In this document: positions 22,249-33,419 of the stretch, one piece after another
Layout of the letters: each line of letters opens with the position of its first letter
Position numbering within the stretch: position 1 is the stretch's first letter
Assembly: GCA_029204225.1 (NCBI GenBank)
Contig: CM055107.1
Span: 23,008,178 to 23,072,177 of the forward strand
Origin: Diphasiastrum complanatum
Lineage: Eukaryota; Streptophyta; Lycopodiopsida; Lycopodiales; Lycopodiaceae
DNA: 64,000 nt
Direction: 5' to 3'
Program-made: the position numbers and the translations under genes
Notes under the pieces: generated by a model
Told to the model about the DNA's origin: nothing
The model's database searches: none
What the model saw: only the letters and a program-made list of their open reading frames with translations

Positions 22249-22400
22249 CTCGGTTACCAGAGTATTTTGGAATATCTTTGGCCTCCCTATAACCCTCTCT
22301 ATACCCCTCCTTATAAACCTCTGTATAACTCTCGGTTAGCAGGGATTTTTGAAATGTCCAGGGCCTCCCTATAACCCTCCCTATGAGTCTTTGAAAAACA
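22249..22400 (+). repeat. 82-bp direct repeat, two units
   Basis: Units start at 22249 and 22331 with CTCGGTTANCAG and share GGCCTCCCTATAACCCTC. It lies at the outer edge of LTR copy 4. Confidence 0.7.
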
Positions 22401-22651
22401 TGTTCAAATTTGCATGGCTTATACCCAGGCCACGTTATGGACCTGCTGACGCTTGAGCTTTCCGCTTCCCCTGCACCTCTTTTTAGATTCTATCTTTCAA
22501 AAAAATGCTCAAAAAAAGTGCTTGAAATGGGGCGTCTTGTTGTACTGCAAATGATCAAAAAGTGCAAGCAAATACTTGAGAACTATCATCTGTCAACCAT
22601 GTCAATGGTAGCAAATTATTACTCTTAACAACATTTTGAGACTAAAACTTG

Positions 22652-23056
22652 TCATAAAGTATGCTTGGTTAATATTCGCACAAAGTAAAAAGAGGGTGTA
22701 AATCTAAAATGACCAACCAGTAAACTTTGATAATACCTACTTCCCTTCAACTCTTCAAGAATTTTCATCATCTCCTTGAACTTCTTTGACCAAGTGAAAC
22801 ACCATGAGTATGGTCTCTGCATTGGAAGGCCAATAACATTCACAAAAAACATCTTAATAATAAAGCAACCATGTTTACTTTGAAATTTAATAACCCATAT
22901 TTTCATAAAGAAATGCATAAAATAGGTATCTCCACATGAGTTGCTTGTCTCATGCACCTTATTAAATTTTTTTAGAGTTAAAAATTTCAAACTTTTGCAA
23001 AGATAGGCAGCCATGTATAGATTACCTTTGGATTTAGAAGAATGTTTGAAACTCAA
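22652..23056 (-). other. Open frame of unknown standing, 134 codons
   Basis: A minus-strand frame from 23056 to 22652, downstream of the GRAS gene. The product is basic and Phe/Lys-rich with SWCFTWSKKFKEMMKILEEL in the middle. No family is recognised and no intron signals or conserved motif support it. It may be chance or a relic. Confidence 0.2.
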
Positions 23057-23299
23057 AAACTCACGGTATGATACTAGACAGTTTACCTTCTATATGCCTT
23101 TTGCTCAGTATTGATAAAGCTTTAGAGATATTTACTTCATAAAAAATGATTCTATCAAGAAACAAAATATGCAGTAAACTGCCCAAATGTAAGATGAAAT
23201 CACAATGGTAGCACAAAAAAATTGATCTCCATGGTAGCAAATTAATGTAAAGGAGGAGATGGCTAATAGCTTGAAGAATCTGTTACTTCTCTTCCTCCT

Positions 23300-24847
23300 T
23301 CAACAAGGCTTCCAGAATGATGCAGAGATGACATGTTGATCCTTCCAGGTGAGGATCAGAGCACTGCCACTGATGGCAAATCCCCACCCCTCTTTATACC
23401 GCTTCAGCAGTGACGTAACATCGAACACTACATCATCACTGAGATTAACTGGAGAAAACCCCACCATTTTTAACCTTGCCACCCACTGAAGTGTTTTTTC
23501 CTGTCTCTCGAGATTCTCAGAATCTTCACAAGCTACCACATTTACTAGCTTCCGTGCTGCTATCCTCTCCAGCATCAACCTCTCGCTGCTTATCCTTGGA
23601 AAGCAATCTTCTAGAGAATCAAACTTGAGAAAGTAAAATCGCAGAGCTTCACAGATGCAGCTCATGAAGTCAAAAGACACCAAATCAACTTCTTCTTCAA
23701 CAATTGCCAATAGTTTGGGCTTCATGCTTCTAAACATGTAGAGGAGCATGTCACGATGACTTAGCTGTCCATAGCTTTTTTCTGAGACATTATGGAGTGA
23801 ATGAATACAGTTGATAGCAAGAGCTTCGCCCTCCCTCAGCTCAAGCATTTCTATCTGGAGCTTATCAAGCTCTGGTAGCTGAATCATTCTGAACTCGAAA
23901 GGGACGCCCATCAGTCTAGCAAACTTTGTTAGCCTGTTTTCGATCTCCTTCATGACTTTAATTTCAGAAGACTGTTTTGTGGCCATGATGCTAGTCAGTC
24001 GAAGGTGGGGAGCTCCATCAGATCGGGTAGCCAATGCTTCAAGAAAAGTCGGCCATTGAGTACAGAATGTGTCACTAATATCGATAATGTGCACCTTTGT
24101 CTCGCCATTAAACGTCTCCATTAGCGCTCCATTCGCAGCAACATGGCCAAATGTCATCCAGGGACTCACCTCTTGGTATTTCAAAATCATCCCTCTGGTT
24201 GACAAGAAAGAACAGCTTCTATCTGCAGCAACAATCAGAGCATTGTGACAAGCGGACCCGTTACCTGTCAGCTTGGAAAGAAAACCTTGAAGGAAGCATG
24301 CAGCAAGCCTTTGATTAAGGTCACCGTAAGGTGAAGAGAGGTCGGCCAAGATCCGCATCATATACTGCACTTTGTAAATGTTGCCATCATATATCGCTTT
24401 CGCACATTCTAAGATAAGATTCTGAGCCCAGTCATCAGTAAGGCAATTGATTGCTGGTATGCATTCACGTGGGTGCGAACTAGAATGACTCAAATCCTCT
24501 AGTAAACGAAGGTTTTCTTCCGATCCAGCATGAGATGATCCGAGGAAATATCGTTCTCCTGACACAGTGTCTACATCTACCATATCCTCTTCTTTAACAA
24601 AACCCACATAGCCTGATGGAAGGACATGTGGAGACGCAATTTTATCACACGTATTCTCGTGATGAGAATCATGAGATTCACCTGAATTTGCAAGTGGGGC
24701 TTCTGTGGCCATGTCAGAGTATGTTTGCTCTTTATGTGAGTAAGAAATTGATATTCCAGCACAGTTTGGCACTCTTAAGCTCGGATTAGATGAGAGATCT
24801 GTAATATCTGTAGCAAAGCATTTTGCCATAGTCCGATCGGATAGCAT
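23300..24847 (-). CDS. SHR: GRAS transcription factor, SHORT-ROOT subfamily
   Basis: A single exon of 515 codons. Residues 1-135 are a divergent, Ser/Glu-rich N-terminus. The GRAS domain fills the rest: LHRI with WAQNLILECAKAIYDGNIYK (140-159) and SPYGDLNQRLAACFLQGFLS (172-191); VHIID at 252-256 with DISDTFCTQWPTFLEAL; LHRII/PFYRE with AIVEEEVDLVSFDF and FDSLEDCFPRISSERLMLER (408-427); SAW with WVARLKMVGFSPV and a C-terminal FWKP. SSPYGDxNQR, KYQEVSPWxTFGHVAxNGA and the C-T-Q-W-P-T block are characteristic of SHORT-ROOT rather than SCARECROW or DELLA proteins. In flowering plants SHR is a mobile nuclear regulator that acts with SCARECROW in ground-tissue patterning. ATG 24847 is the first in-frame ATG after the TATA box, and no upstream ATG intervenes. 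No stops or shifts. Confidence 0.93.
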   Translation of the reverse strand: MLSDRTMAKCFATDITDLSSNPSLRVPNCAGISISYSHKEQTYSDMATEAPLANSGESHDSHHENTCDKIASPHVLPSGYVGFVKEEDMVDVDTVSGERYFLGSSHAGSEENLRLLEDLSHSSSHPRECIPAINCLTDDWAQNLILECAKAIYDGNIYKVQYMMRILADLSSPYGDLNQRLAACFLQGFLSKLTGNGSACHNALIVAADRSCSFLSTRGMILKYQEVSPWMTFGHVAANGALMETFNGETKVHIIDISDTFCTQWPTFLEALATRSDGAPHLRLTSIMATKQSSEIKVMKEIENRLTKFARLMGVPFEFRMIQLPELDKLQIEMLELREGEALAINCIHSLHNVSEKSYGQLSHRDMLLYMFRSMKPKLLAIVEEEVDLVSFDFMSCICEALRFYFLKFDSLEDCFPRISSERLMLERIAARKLVNVVACEDSENLERQEKTLQWVARLKMVGFSPVNLSDDVVFDVTSLLKRYKEGWGFAISGSALILTWKDQHVISASFWKPC

Positions 24848-24971
24848 TACAGTTTGCTCTTATTTAACAGTAGGAATTTCCTTTAAATTGGACTTGAGTC
24901 AACTCCAAGAAAAGTGGGTTTTAAAGGTTTCACTATAGGCTAAGTTCCGCAAACTACTAATAAAGACGGAG

Positions 24972-24981
24972 TCTATATATG
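24972..24981 (-). promoter_or_regulatory. TATA box of the SHORT-ROOT gene
   Basis: The minus strand reads TCATATATAGAC about 125 bp upstream of the start codon, flanked by CTTCTCTCTTC. Transcription would begin near 24945, giving a leader of about 100 bases without upstream ATGs. Confidence 0.5.
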
Positions 24982-24999
24982 AAGAGAGAAGGAGCTACA

Positions 25000-27900
25000 T
25001 TGCTTGTCGCAGTTCGTCAGCCAAAAGTTTAAATGCATATCGGAAGCTCTATACATTTGTTAGCTTCACTAGTAGGGTAGCCAAGCTCACGAGGGTAATA
25101 TCGATAGGCAATAATTGGTTGCCCTTCTAATCATTTCGGATAAAAAGTTGTTCTTATACATTACAGATTCTCTTCCAAATGCTTTTACAAGTATTTCTTG
25201 CTTCTGATGTAAGAAAAGGACACATCATTCTGATCTGTATGCGATTCTTTCAAATATTCATGCTAATTTTTGCGGCATCGAAACATGAGACATCACTAGT
25301 TTTTTCTGGGTGAGTGTATGTTTTGAGTAAGTCTCGCGGATGGACGTCTGCGCATGCGTGGATGCAGCTGGAAATCCTAAAATCAAGTTCAAACTAACTA
25401 TGTATGAGGTTGGCTTCATAGCAATAAAGACCTGCATTGAATATATCAGATAGAACCTTTGCGTAATGAAACCTTGTGGTATTCGTTCACATTACGATAA
25501 TTACGTAGTTAGCATATACTTCGCTTGTTGATCATAAGCTGCAAGAACCTAAACTATGGAAATAACGACAAATGCAACGACAAATTCTGCACGGTGATAT
25601 CATCATACTTTAGTACTTGGCTGCACAAGGGCAAGGGAACGAGGACGAACAGACTGACCCTTACATTAAGCTCCACTCTCCCTGGGAATCTATCACGTGC
25701 AATCAAATCATACTCTAGCTACATTGCGTGGAATTTTTTGAGATTCCGCTACTTCTCCCTTCACGAAAACATCTCTAGTACAGCTAGCACAGTATTTCAA
25801 CTCTGTTGCTTAAGCATGCAGGTATCACTCAGTGCATGCTAAATACGCAATAGCGTACCTTGCGTTTGGGATAACGACTGCTCCCGAAGAATCATGCTGG
25901 AAACTCTAGGTATTATCGGATAAAGCGGATACGATAAGGATCTACGAAATAAGTGGAGGACGACACAGCTCAGTGTCGAACTTTTGCATCTACAGTATAT
26001 ACCAATGGCAGCCTAGATTATGTTTCAGAGATTCATGCGTCTAACCTTAACGTAGCTATAATGGTAAATTCTGCTCACATGAAGTCTAATCTCATGGCAA
26101 TGTCTCATTGGATCTTTCCTCTAAGCAACAGGTATATGTGCGATCTATCAGCAGAAATGAAAAATAGGCTACTCTAATTATGTGACAGCTGACGTTGATG
26201 ATCCATATTGCGATGACAAACAGTGGTCAAAAGTGCCATCGTTGAAACTTTCTCGTTACTGATTGCAAATGCAAGAAAAATCTCACAATCTGCAATATTT
26301 GCAGTCTGTAGTACGTCCATCGCATTCTCTTTAATCACTTCCAATTTGAAAGACAATACCAACTCCTGTCTATAATATCGCTAACCTATTTTATCATTTT
26401 ATCAAACGTGGGGACTCCACACATTTAATCTTGTCCTGAGACTCTGCCATTGGTTGTAATTCTCAGCCTTGAAAAAAAGAACTCTCATGAATGGAATTTT
26501 GAAAATGCTACCTCTCATGAATGGAATCTGAATCCATCAAGCCCTATTTGTGTTGTCAGCACACACATTAAGCTAGATAATCTGTGTTTATTGACATAAT
26601 TAAAAAATAATGGCTCGCATTCTGCAGAGTCTAGGAGCTATTGCGGCTAATTTACAAGATATCACGATTATGAGACGAGATCAATACTCCCCATTAATTT
26701 CCATGAATCATAATACGCTAAATACTCACCATTATCTAGTAACTAGTTCATGATTTGTCCTTTGACCCACCTATAGTGAGTGCTAGACACTCAATTCAGA
26801 TGGTTCAAACAATATTTGAAAAACCGTAACACTAAAAGATGCTCTACACAGAACATTACAGTCTGCAAGGAAAACGTGATCTTGCCAGGTGCAGCTGGAG
26901 AACTGACAAGATCCACAGCAAACAGACAACAGAGATGATCTCAAATACGATCCTACTATGTGCTCTGACATGTTCCCTGAACACCAAATACAGCCATACG
27001 GTGTACCCAATCGCTTGCAATTATAACATTGTGATCAGGCTCATTCACATCATATGAGTCATGACACCGACAAGAGCAGATTTATCGAGCGAGCAACGCA
27101 GATACGTAGTACTTAGCATTCTCACTTTTGCAGCTACCAACAACATCATCATCATTATCAACAACAACAAGAGTCAACATTCAACATTCAAAAAGCAACA
27201 AAACTTCAATCCATGTAATGCCAAGTGCTTAGATTTTCTTTCTATTGAGAAACCTTTTTCAAGTTATAGCATTTTTTTATAAGCTTCTCTATCTTCTAAG
27301 GGCTACTACTCATCAAAGGGTATAGGCTTGTATAAAGAACCATGAAAAACTTTATGATATGCTTTCGAAATACTATCTATGTAGAGACACCTCCATAATC
27401 ATAATTTTCATGTAGATTTAGAAACAAAACTTTTTGTTAGACTTCCCACCAGAGCTATTATGTGGACATCTAATAAATAGTGTGACACATAGAAGATGAA
27501 AATTTAAATGCGATGTGCACATGGGCACATTTTGGCAAAATTTGCATGTGCATCGCATCATTGGGTATCCACAAGCAACTTATGCCATCAAAAAAAAATG
27601 TCAAAAAAGAAAATTCATAACAAGATAAAAACAGATCTTAGAAAAGTAAATGTAAAAACAAATTCATAATTGCACATTACACAAGAAAAGGCTTGAGGGC
27701 ATCGTGCCTTTCACCTTGGTACAATAGTGCCCACAAGGTTGCCTCTCAATAGTAGAAGGCCTTTGGGAACATTGCCCTAGGCCTTTGGGGACCGTGCCTT
27801 CCTGCCCCATGTAAACTTTAAACAAGCTAAAGGTTGAAGCCATGATGTCACCTCTTTTTGAGTCAACAGTTGAAAAGTACAATCAAATTTTATTTTTAAA

Positions 27901-28620
27901 AACATGATGTGATTGCATTGCTACCATAGTGTGTGAAATAGGTGACCTATTGAACAATATTAATGAGCAACGTTAATGTCAAGCAAGGTGAAGGTTGAAG
28001 TCCTATTTCGGCTTGTAACACAACGACAAATAATTGCCATTTTCCACAATGTAAATTTTTCTAAGTATTGGCAGTGTGGCAAAGCCACACGCGGTTGTGA
28101 CAGGCTCACGATCCCGCTTTCTTTTGAAAAAATCTGGGATATTCTCTAGCATTCTAGCTCTTGATGTTATTGGGATGTCCAAGGATCAAAATGCTGGCTA
28201 GTTTCTTGATTCTTGGACTTCTAACATGCTGTAGTTTAGTTCTTGTTTCTTGTTTATCAGTTTAAGCAAATGTAGCTCAGTTTAGTGTAGTGTAGGCTCT
28301 GATTTCAATCCATTTTTAAAGTAAGTAGCAGTAGAAACTATTGAACGTTCATTAGTTTACATGCTGATCTGTGAATGAGCATTCTAGGCTTGCATCTATG
28401 TAGAATGTAAGTGCATTCAAAAGTGACGTCCCTGAGTAGTCCTCTGATAGGCAAGACACTACTACATCGATATATAGTCCGTTTCTGCCTGGCTTGGGCA
28501 TTGTAACAAATAAGAAACAACCAAGGTATGCCCAAACGAGCCTGGAAACAGGCAAGAAACAACTCTGTAAGCAAGAAGCAGAAAGACAAACAACAGGTCC
28601 TCTAGAAAAGGGAATTTGTC
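25000..28620. other. Upstream region of the GRAS gene, no genes recognised
   Basis: About 3.6 kb without coding similarity, long repeats or retroelement landmarks. Short open frames here show no conserved motif. A purine/pyrimidine patch around 27690-27800 has the phrase AGGCCTTTGGG twice. Regulatory DNA of the GRAS gene may lie here, but nothing specific can be supported. Confidence 0.5.
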
Positions 28621-28623
28621 AAT

Positions 28624-28980
28624 AGATAGTAAGCGAGACACTATTTGTGAGAGAATTGTACTTCTCTCACGCCAATGCACTGTGTGGATCTGTCACACAG
28701 TGCTTGGAATCAGAAGATCAATAGATAATATTGTAGTTGTCATGCACATATTATCCTGAATGATTGTATGATCTCAAATGAATATTTGTCTGCTACTATT
28801 TGTGTATCTCATTCACTTGTTTATTCAATTTCGCACATTGGTTTGATTTTGTTGAATGATATATTAAACTATAACGTAGATCATTAGTGTCTGTCTACAT
28901 TCTGGAGGATTATAGGAATGATATAGCCAGCAGTGACCAGCAATCATATCTAAATTCCACACGAACTGATTTTGTTCTTG
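28624..28980 (+). repeat. LTR of copia family B (copy 1, eroded)
   Basis: Homologous to 29371-29734 and 31954-32312. Landmarks are GATAGTAAGCGAGAC, a hyphenated palindrome of GTGAGAG/CTCTCAC, and AGTGTCTGTCTACATTCTGGAG. It is the most diverged of the three and no primer site follows it. Confidence 0.7.
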
Positions 28981-28984
28981 AACG

Positions 28985-29370
28985 TTTTTTGCTTCGTGTA
29001 TCGCTTCACTTCACTTCGCGATCACTTGGCTTTCAGCATAAATCAATCTTAGAGCTCATTCAAGTTCTGCTTCGCTTCACTTCGTTTCATCTAGTTTCGT
29101 TTCATTTCGTTACAGAGCTTGATTGATCTATTGTCATACTTGATGAGATATCCTGATTTGACTTTCTCATCAAGCTTCTTTCTGAATACCATTGGAATGT
29201 GCTTAATCAGCCGTTCTTGTAAATTAGAGATTAGATTAAACCTTTTCTTTTTCCATATATAAAAGCAGATTGAAGATGAGATAATCGGTTGAACATCAAG
29301 TTGGATTGTCAATTGGTTGAGTGTCAACTTGAGCTAAGCATGGTGTTGCTGAGCCGACGTCCAAGAAGTC
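28985..29370. other. Spacer between two family-B LTRs
   Basis: It contains degenerate TTCRCTTCGTTTC-type repeats at about 28985-29110. On the minus strand a short frame (HIPMVFRKKLDEKVKSGYLI, about 29120-29210) is weakly like the copia RNase H tail. The rest is unassigned. Confidence 0.35.
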
Positions 29371-29734
29371 TGCTAGTAAGCGAGACGATCTGATATTATT
29401 TGTGAGAGGCATAGTATCTCTCACGTCGACGCAATGTGTGGGTTTTTCACAACATCGCTTTCAAGAAAGATGATCATTGATAATATGGTAGTTGTAATGC
29501 ACATATTGAACTTTGATGTCTGGTTGTTGTCTGGTTGTTGTCTGTTCATAATCAGCCATTCATTCTTCATTCCGCATACTGGTTTATCTTGTTGATTGTT
29601 TAAACAATTAAAAGTAGGGGCCAACAGTGTCTGTCTACACTCTGGAGGATTGTAGTTTTGTTCTAGCAGGTAGTAGCTGGCAGACAGAATCGAATTCCAT
29701 CCGGGTTTCTCAACAATGTTCTCAAAATTCAACA
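29371..29734 (+). repeat. 5' LTR of copia family B (copy 2)
   Basis: Begins TGCTAGTAAGCG and ends TTCAACA, directly before the primer site TGGTATCAGAGTGAC at 29736-29750. About 364 bp. It contains ATTTGTGAGAG...TCTCTCACG, an internal palindrome shared by all three copies. Confidence 0.8.
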
Positions 29735-29735
29735 G

Positions 29736-29750
29736 TGGTATCAGAGTGAC
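29736..29750 (+). other. Primer-binding site, copia family B
   Basis: TGGTATCAGAGTGAC, matching the plant copia tRNA-Met site and one base after the LTR end. The same leader sequence recurs after LTR copy 3, with CGGTATCAGAGTGAC. Confidence 0.8.
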
Positions 29751-29908
29751 TAAAATTTGTGCCACATCGCACCATTCTATTCTCAGAGTTTCTCAATGGT
29801 ATCTTGCTCCTATCTGAGCTTCTGATATAGCTTCAAAGCTATCAGATCTAAGAGATCGAACATTTAGAACAAGAAACTAGTAAACAAGATGAAGAAAACA
29901 GTTCACAA

Positions 29909-30770
29909 CAATGGCATCTATAAGCAACATATAGTCGAAGATCTGCACAATTCTCAACTCAGCTGGGTCTAACCTCTCAACATATTAAAGGGAGAAGAGC
30001 TATGGCCCTGGGTAGAGGGCACCGAAGAGATGCCTACAACTACAGGCAAGGAGCTACGAGAATGGAGAGAAAAGAACGATAAGGTCGTAGTTGTGTTGTC
30101 TTCATCCATCGAAGATAGCTTGACACTTGACTTCACGACACTCTCTAACGCAAAAGAGATGTGGAATGCATTACTTACCAGGTTCCAAACGAAATCATGT
30201 AGCCAAATAATGCTTCGTGAAGATCATCTGATGAACCTACAATGGCATGGCAAAGATCTCACATCCTTTATAAAAAAAAATGAAGAATCTGTTCCTTTTG
30301 TTATACAACGTTGAAACGGACAATGTCGTATTAGCAAAGGAGCAGCTCACCTACTTGCTATGAGCTTTACCAAGATCCTTCCATACCACCCAAATGTTTC
30401 TAGCAAAAGATCTAGAAATGTCCCTCGAAAAAGCTGTGATCGAAATTCGAGAAGAAGTCGAAGCCCATAAGCATCTTGATCACAAGGACACAAGCTCTCT
30501 ACAGCGACAAGGAGAAGCTGAAGAAGCAGTTCAAGCCTAAGAGGGAGTCAGACCAAAAGCAGCAGACAGACGGAGGCACCAAAGGCAAATGGAAGAACAA
30601 AGACAAGCCAAGATAGCAAGATAGTGTGAGATACAGAGGCGAAGGACATACAGTCGATTCATGTTGGTTGAACCCGAAAATCGAATGTATTCATTGCCAC
30701 AAGAAAGGTCATGCAGCCATGGTAGAATCCGCGACCTCAAGGAAAACGGGAGAACCACAATAGTTCATCC
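29909..30770 (+). pseudogene. Ty1-copia gag of family B
   Basis: Frames read LKGEELWPWVEGTEEMPTTT, VVVVLSSSIEDSLTLDFTT, AKEMWNALLTRFQTKSCSQI and NLQWHGKDLTSFIK, the copia gag core. A stop follows at 30312. A basic linker and a damaged zinc knuckle, CIHCHKKGHAAMVE, lie at 30686-30730; the fourth ligand is Glu instead of Cys. Several frame changes occur between the two parts. Confidence 0.8.
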
Positions 30771-30797
30771 TATGTCGAAGAGCCCGAAAACTCAAAG

Positions 30798-31400
30798 ATG
30801 GGCGAAGAAATGTCGAACAATGGTAATTCAACAACGTATCTATGTACAAATGTGTGTGCAGCCTCAATATTTGACACACAAGAGGTCATCCTCGATTCAA
30901 GAGCAACCTCTCACTTCATTACATCCAGACGAATAATGTCTGACTTCCGAAAAACAGATCCATCCAAATACATAGTTCTTGGAGATGGATCAAGACATCA
31001 AGTGAATGGCATTGGTTTGCTATGGCTCAACACAAACGACAAAGACCAACGATTAGATGATGTTCTATTTGTGTCCACATTGTAGCAAGACTTGCTCTCA
31101 GTTGCAACAATAGCAGACGCTAGAATGTGTGTGCCGTTTTCAAACGGAACATGCAACGTCGTTGACGCCAGCACCAGCACACTTGTTATACAAGGAAGAC
31201 AAAAAGGAAACTTATATCATTTGAAGGTATGCCTACCAGTAGATCAAGCACACCAAGCTCATGAATCGACAGATGTTTTATGGCACAGAAGACTATGCCA
31301 CATAAACCCAATGGCATTGTATCAAGCAAGCCAGCATGGAGCTATCACAGGAGTAAGCATCACGAATGCGACGAACTCGACACCCTCCTGTTATGCGTGA
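30798..31400 (+). pseudogene. Ty1-copia protease and pre-integrase of family B
   Basis: Protease: VILDSRATSHFITSRR, with the catalytic D-S-G altered to D-S-R exactly as in the 12-kb element, then KYIVLGDGSRHQVNGIG. After a stop at 31083: ILDLLSVATIADA-type sequence, and the pre-integrase VLWHRRLCHINPMALYQ. Integrase, RT and half of RNase H are missing: the next recognisable block, at 31400, is the RT-RNase H connection. Confidence 0.8.
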
Positions 31401-31953
31401 TGATTTCGGGATGACAGATTGCAAAGGGGCAAACCCTTGCAAGAACAGTTCTGACAAATGAAGATTGTTTGTCCGAAGACTGAAGAGAAAGAATTAATGC
31501 AACACACGCCTTACAAGAAGCTAATTGAATCACTGATGTATCTAGCAGATAACACACCCCTCGACGTTACTTATGATGTGTTTAGGATGAGCCAGTTTAG
31601 CACGGACTCAGGCTAGATACACAGGAAGATTGCCAGAAAAATCTTGCACTACCTTCAAATGACGGGCTACGTTACTCTCGCGATGCTGGATTCCAGATGC
31701 ACTCCTACAGCGATGCAAGTTGGGCATCACTCAAGGACGACTGCAAAAGTGTCTCAAGAGGGTGCACCATTGCAGCGAATGCAACAATTCTCTGAGTCAA
31801 CAAGAAGCAGACCATTACAGCTCAATCATCCTGCAAAATAGAATATGTTGCAACGGGCAAGATGGCCAACGAAATCACATGGCTCAGACATACTAGGCAA
31901 AACTACTAGAGAGCCTTTAATCTTGTAGATGGACAATACTTTTGCCATACACT
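31400..31953 (+). pseudogene. Ty1-copia RT tail and RNase H of family B
   Basis: Frames read DDFGMTDCKGAN, PYKKLIESLMYLADNTPLDV, then YSRDAGFQMHSYSDASWASL, ILVNKKQTITAQSS-like and KMANEITWLR, and end at MDNTFAIHL. These are the connection and RNase H blocks also seen at 1970-2345. The LTR at 31954 begins immediately after AIHL, so the protein tail, polypurine tract and 3' leader are deleted. Confidence 0.8.
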
Positions 31954-32312
31954 TGATAGTAAGTGAAACGATCTGATATTATTCGTGAGAGACATAGTAT
32001 CTCTCACACCAATGTGTTGTGTGGGTTTGTCACAACAGCGCTCTCAAGAAAGAAAATCATTAATAATATAGTAGCTGTAATGCATTGAATGATCTCGAAT
32101 GCTTTGATGTCTGATTGTTGTCTGTTTGTAATCAGTTGTTTATTCTTCATTTAGCATACTGGTTTATCTTGTTGAATGTTTAAACAAATAAACGTAAGTC
32201 AACAGTGTCTGTCTACACTTTGGAGAATTGTAGATCTGTTCTAGCAGGCAGTAGCCGGCAGACAAGAGCAAATTCCTTCCAAATTTCTCAACAGTGTTCT
32301 CAGAATTCAACA
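31954..32312 (+). repeat. LTR of copia family B (copy 3)
   Basis: Begins TGATAGTAAGTG and ends TTCAACA. It is followed by CGGTATCAGAGTGAC, the same leader as after copy 2 (TCTCAGAGTTTCTCA). Being followed by a primer site, it is the 5' LTR of another copy rather than the 3' LTR of the element before it. Confidence 0.8.
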
Positions 32313-32369
32313 GCGGTATCAGAGTGACTGAAATTCGTGTATTAAACCGCTCTGTTCTCAGAGTTTCTC

Positions 32370-32640
32370 ACAACAACCCATATGCATCGAATGTTTCATT
32401 TCTCTCTTTTAAAGAAATGTCTAAGAGAACACTCAGCCGCAACTGCTACTTTATCCCCTCTAGATCATGATAGTAACATAGTTTTGAAACCAGCCAAGGT
32501 TGTTGAATATCGGAATAAGATTTTGCGAAATGGCAAAATAATCAAAGAATATTTGGTTCAAATGAAAAAACCTTCTTGACGAAAACAATACTTGGGTCGA
32601 TAGCTCATTTATTTAACAATGGCCACGATTATTACCATGA
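32370..32640 (+). pseudogene. Ty3-gypsy integrase C-terminus with chromodomain
   Basis: The frame has MFHFSLLKKCLREH (the 'VFHVSxLKK' block that ends gypsy integrase), then VVEYRNKILRNGKIIKEYLV and, after a one-base shift, KNLLDENNTWVD, the start of a chromodomain. Chromodomain-bearing gypsy elements (chromoviruses) use it to target chromatin. It abuts the leader of the copia LTR at 32312. Confidence 0.75.
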
Positions 32641-32744
32641 AGCCATTGGACATGACATCCTCAATCAAGACTACTTAATTAGAGCATTCAAGTTCTTTAA
32701 GCAAACATCTTCATTTTTTGGGACAAAAATGTTTAATTAGGAGA

Positions 32745-33410
32745 GTGTCATATACTTTTAGTCCATCAATGTTTATCAATGGATTATGATATCTAGTACA
32801 AGCTTTGTTAGACCCAAAAGGAGCTATTAGCCTTAAGTATAAGGCGATTCTCTCTTCAGGCCCTTCAAAATACTTAAATAAGGATAATAGGCCAACGAGG
32901 GCCCAAAGTACAATAATAAGACTTAACAACGGCTAACTATCTTTCAAGATAGTAATGTTTAGTTAAGTTAGGAGCTTTGTTTATAAATAGGCAAGAGATA
33001 TTAGTTTGAAGGATCTTTTGACTCATTTGCAAATGCGAGAGCTTAGCTTCCTCTTTATGAATGTGAGCCTTGAAAATAGAGCTTGATAGTTCTCATGTGC
33101 CCAATCCACATGAATTCCATTTCTCTTTTATATCGATTTGTTTCCATACCTCAATACTAATAATGATTCCATGAATCTCTATATGTGATTTGTGTTTTAT
33201 GGTTGTATCAACATAAATGCTATGTTCTCTTAATTGTGGCTTTAATTTCATTATTATTGCTATTTGATTGGGTTTGGCACACAACAATCTCGCAAATATT
33301 TTAAAATGTCTTTTAAAGTGTTGTAAAAGTCATTGAGCCATGTGGTGAGTGTTTGCAAGGTGGGCCAATATTGATTCCCTATAAGCTGCAAGGGTCCCAT
33401 GCATCATCAG
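32745..33410 (+). repeat. Probable 3' LTR of the gypsy element
   Basis: It follows a purine-rich tract, AATTAGGAGAGTG, at about 32736-32748 and contains a TATA box (TTTATAAATAGGC, 32979-32991), as expected for an LTR promoter. No second copy in the window fixes the ends; the end near 33410 is a guess. Confidence 0.45.
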
Positions 33411-33419
33411 TCCCTGATA

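Noticed and set aside
24577-24762. Frame overlapping the GRAS coding region
   Set aside because: Alternative frame within the clearly conserved SHORT-ROOT-type gene.
25525-27282. Short open frames upstream of the GRAS gene
   Set aside because: All under about 105 codons, no motifs, starts and ends at random positions.
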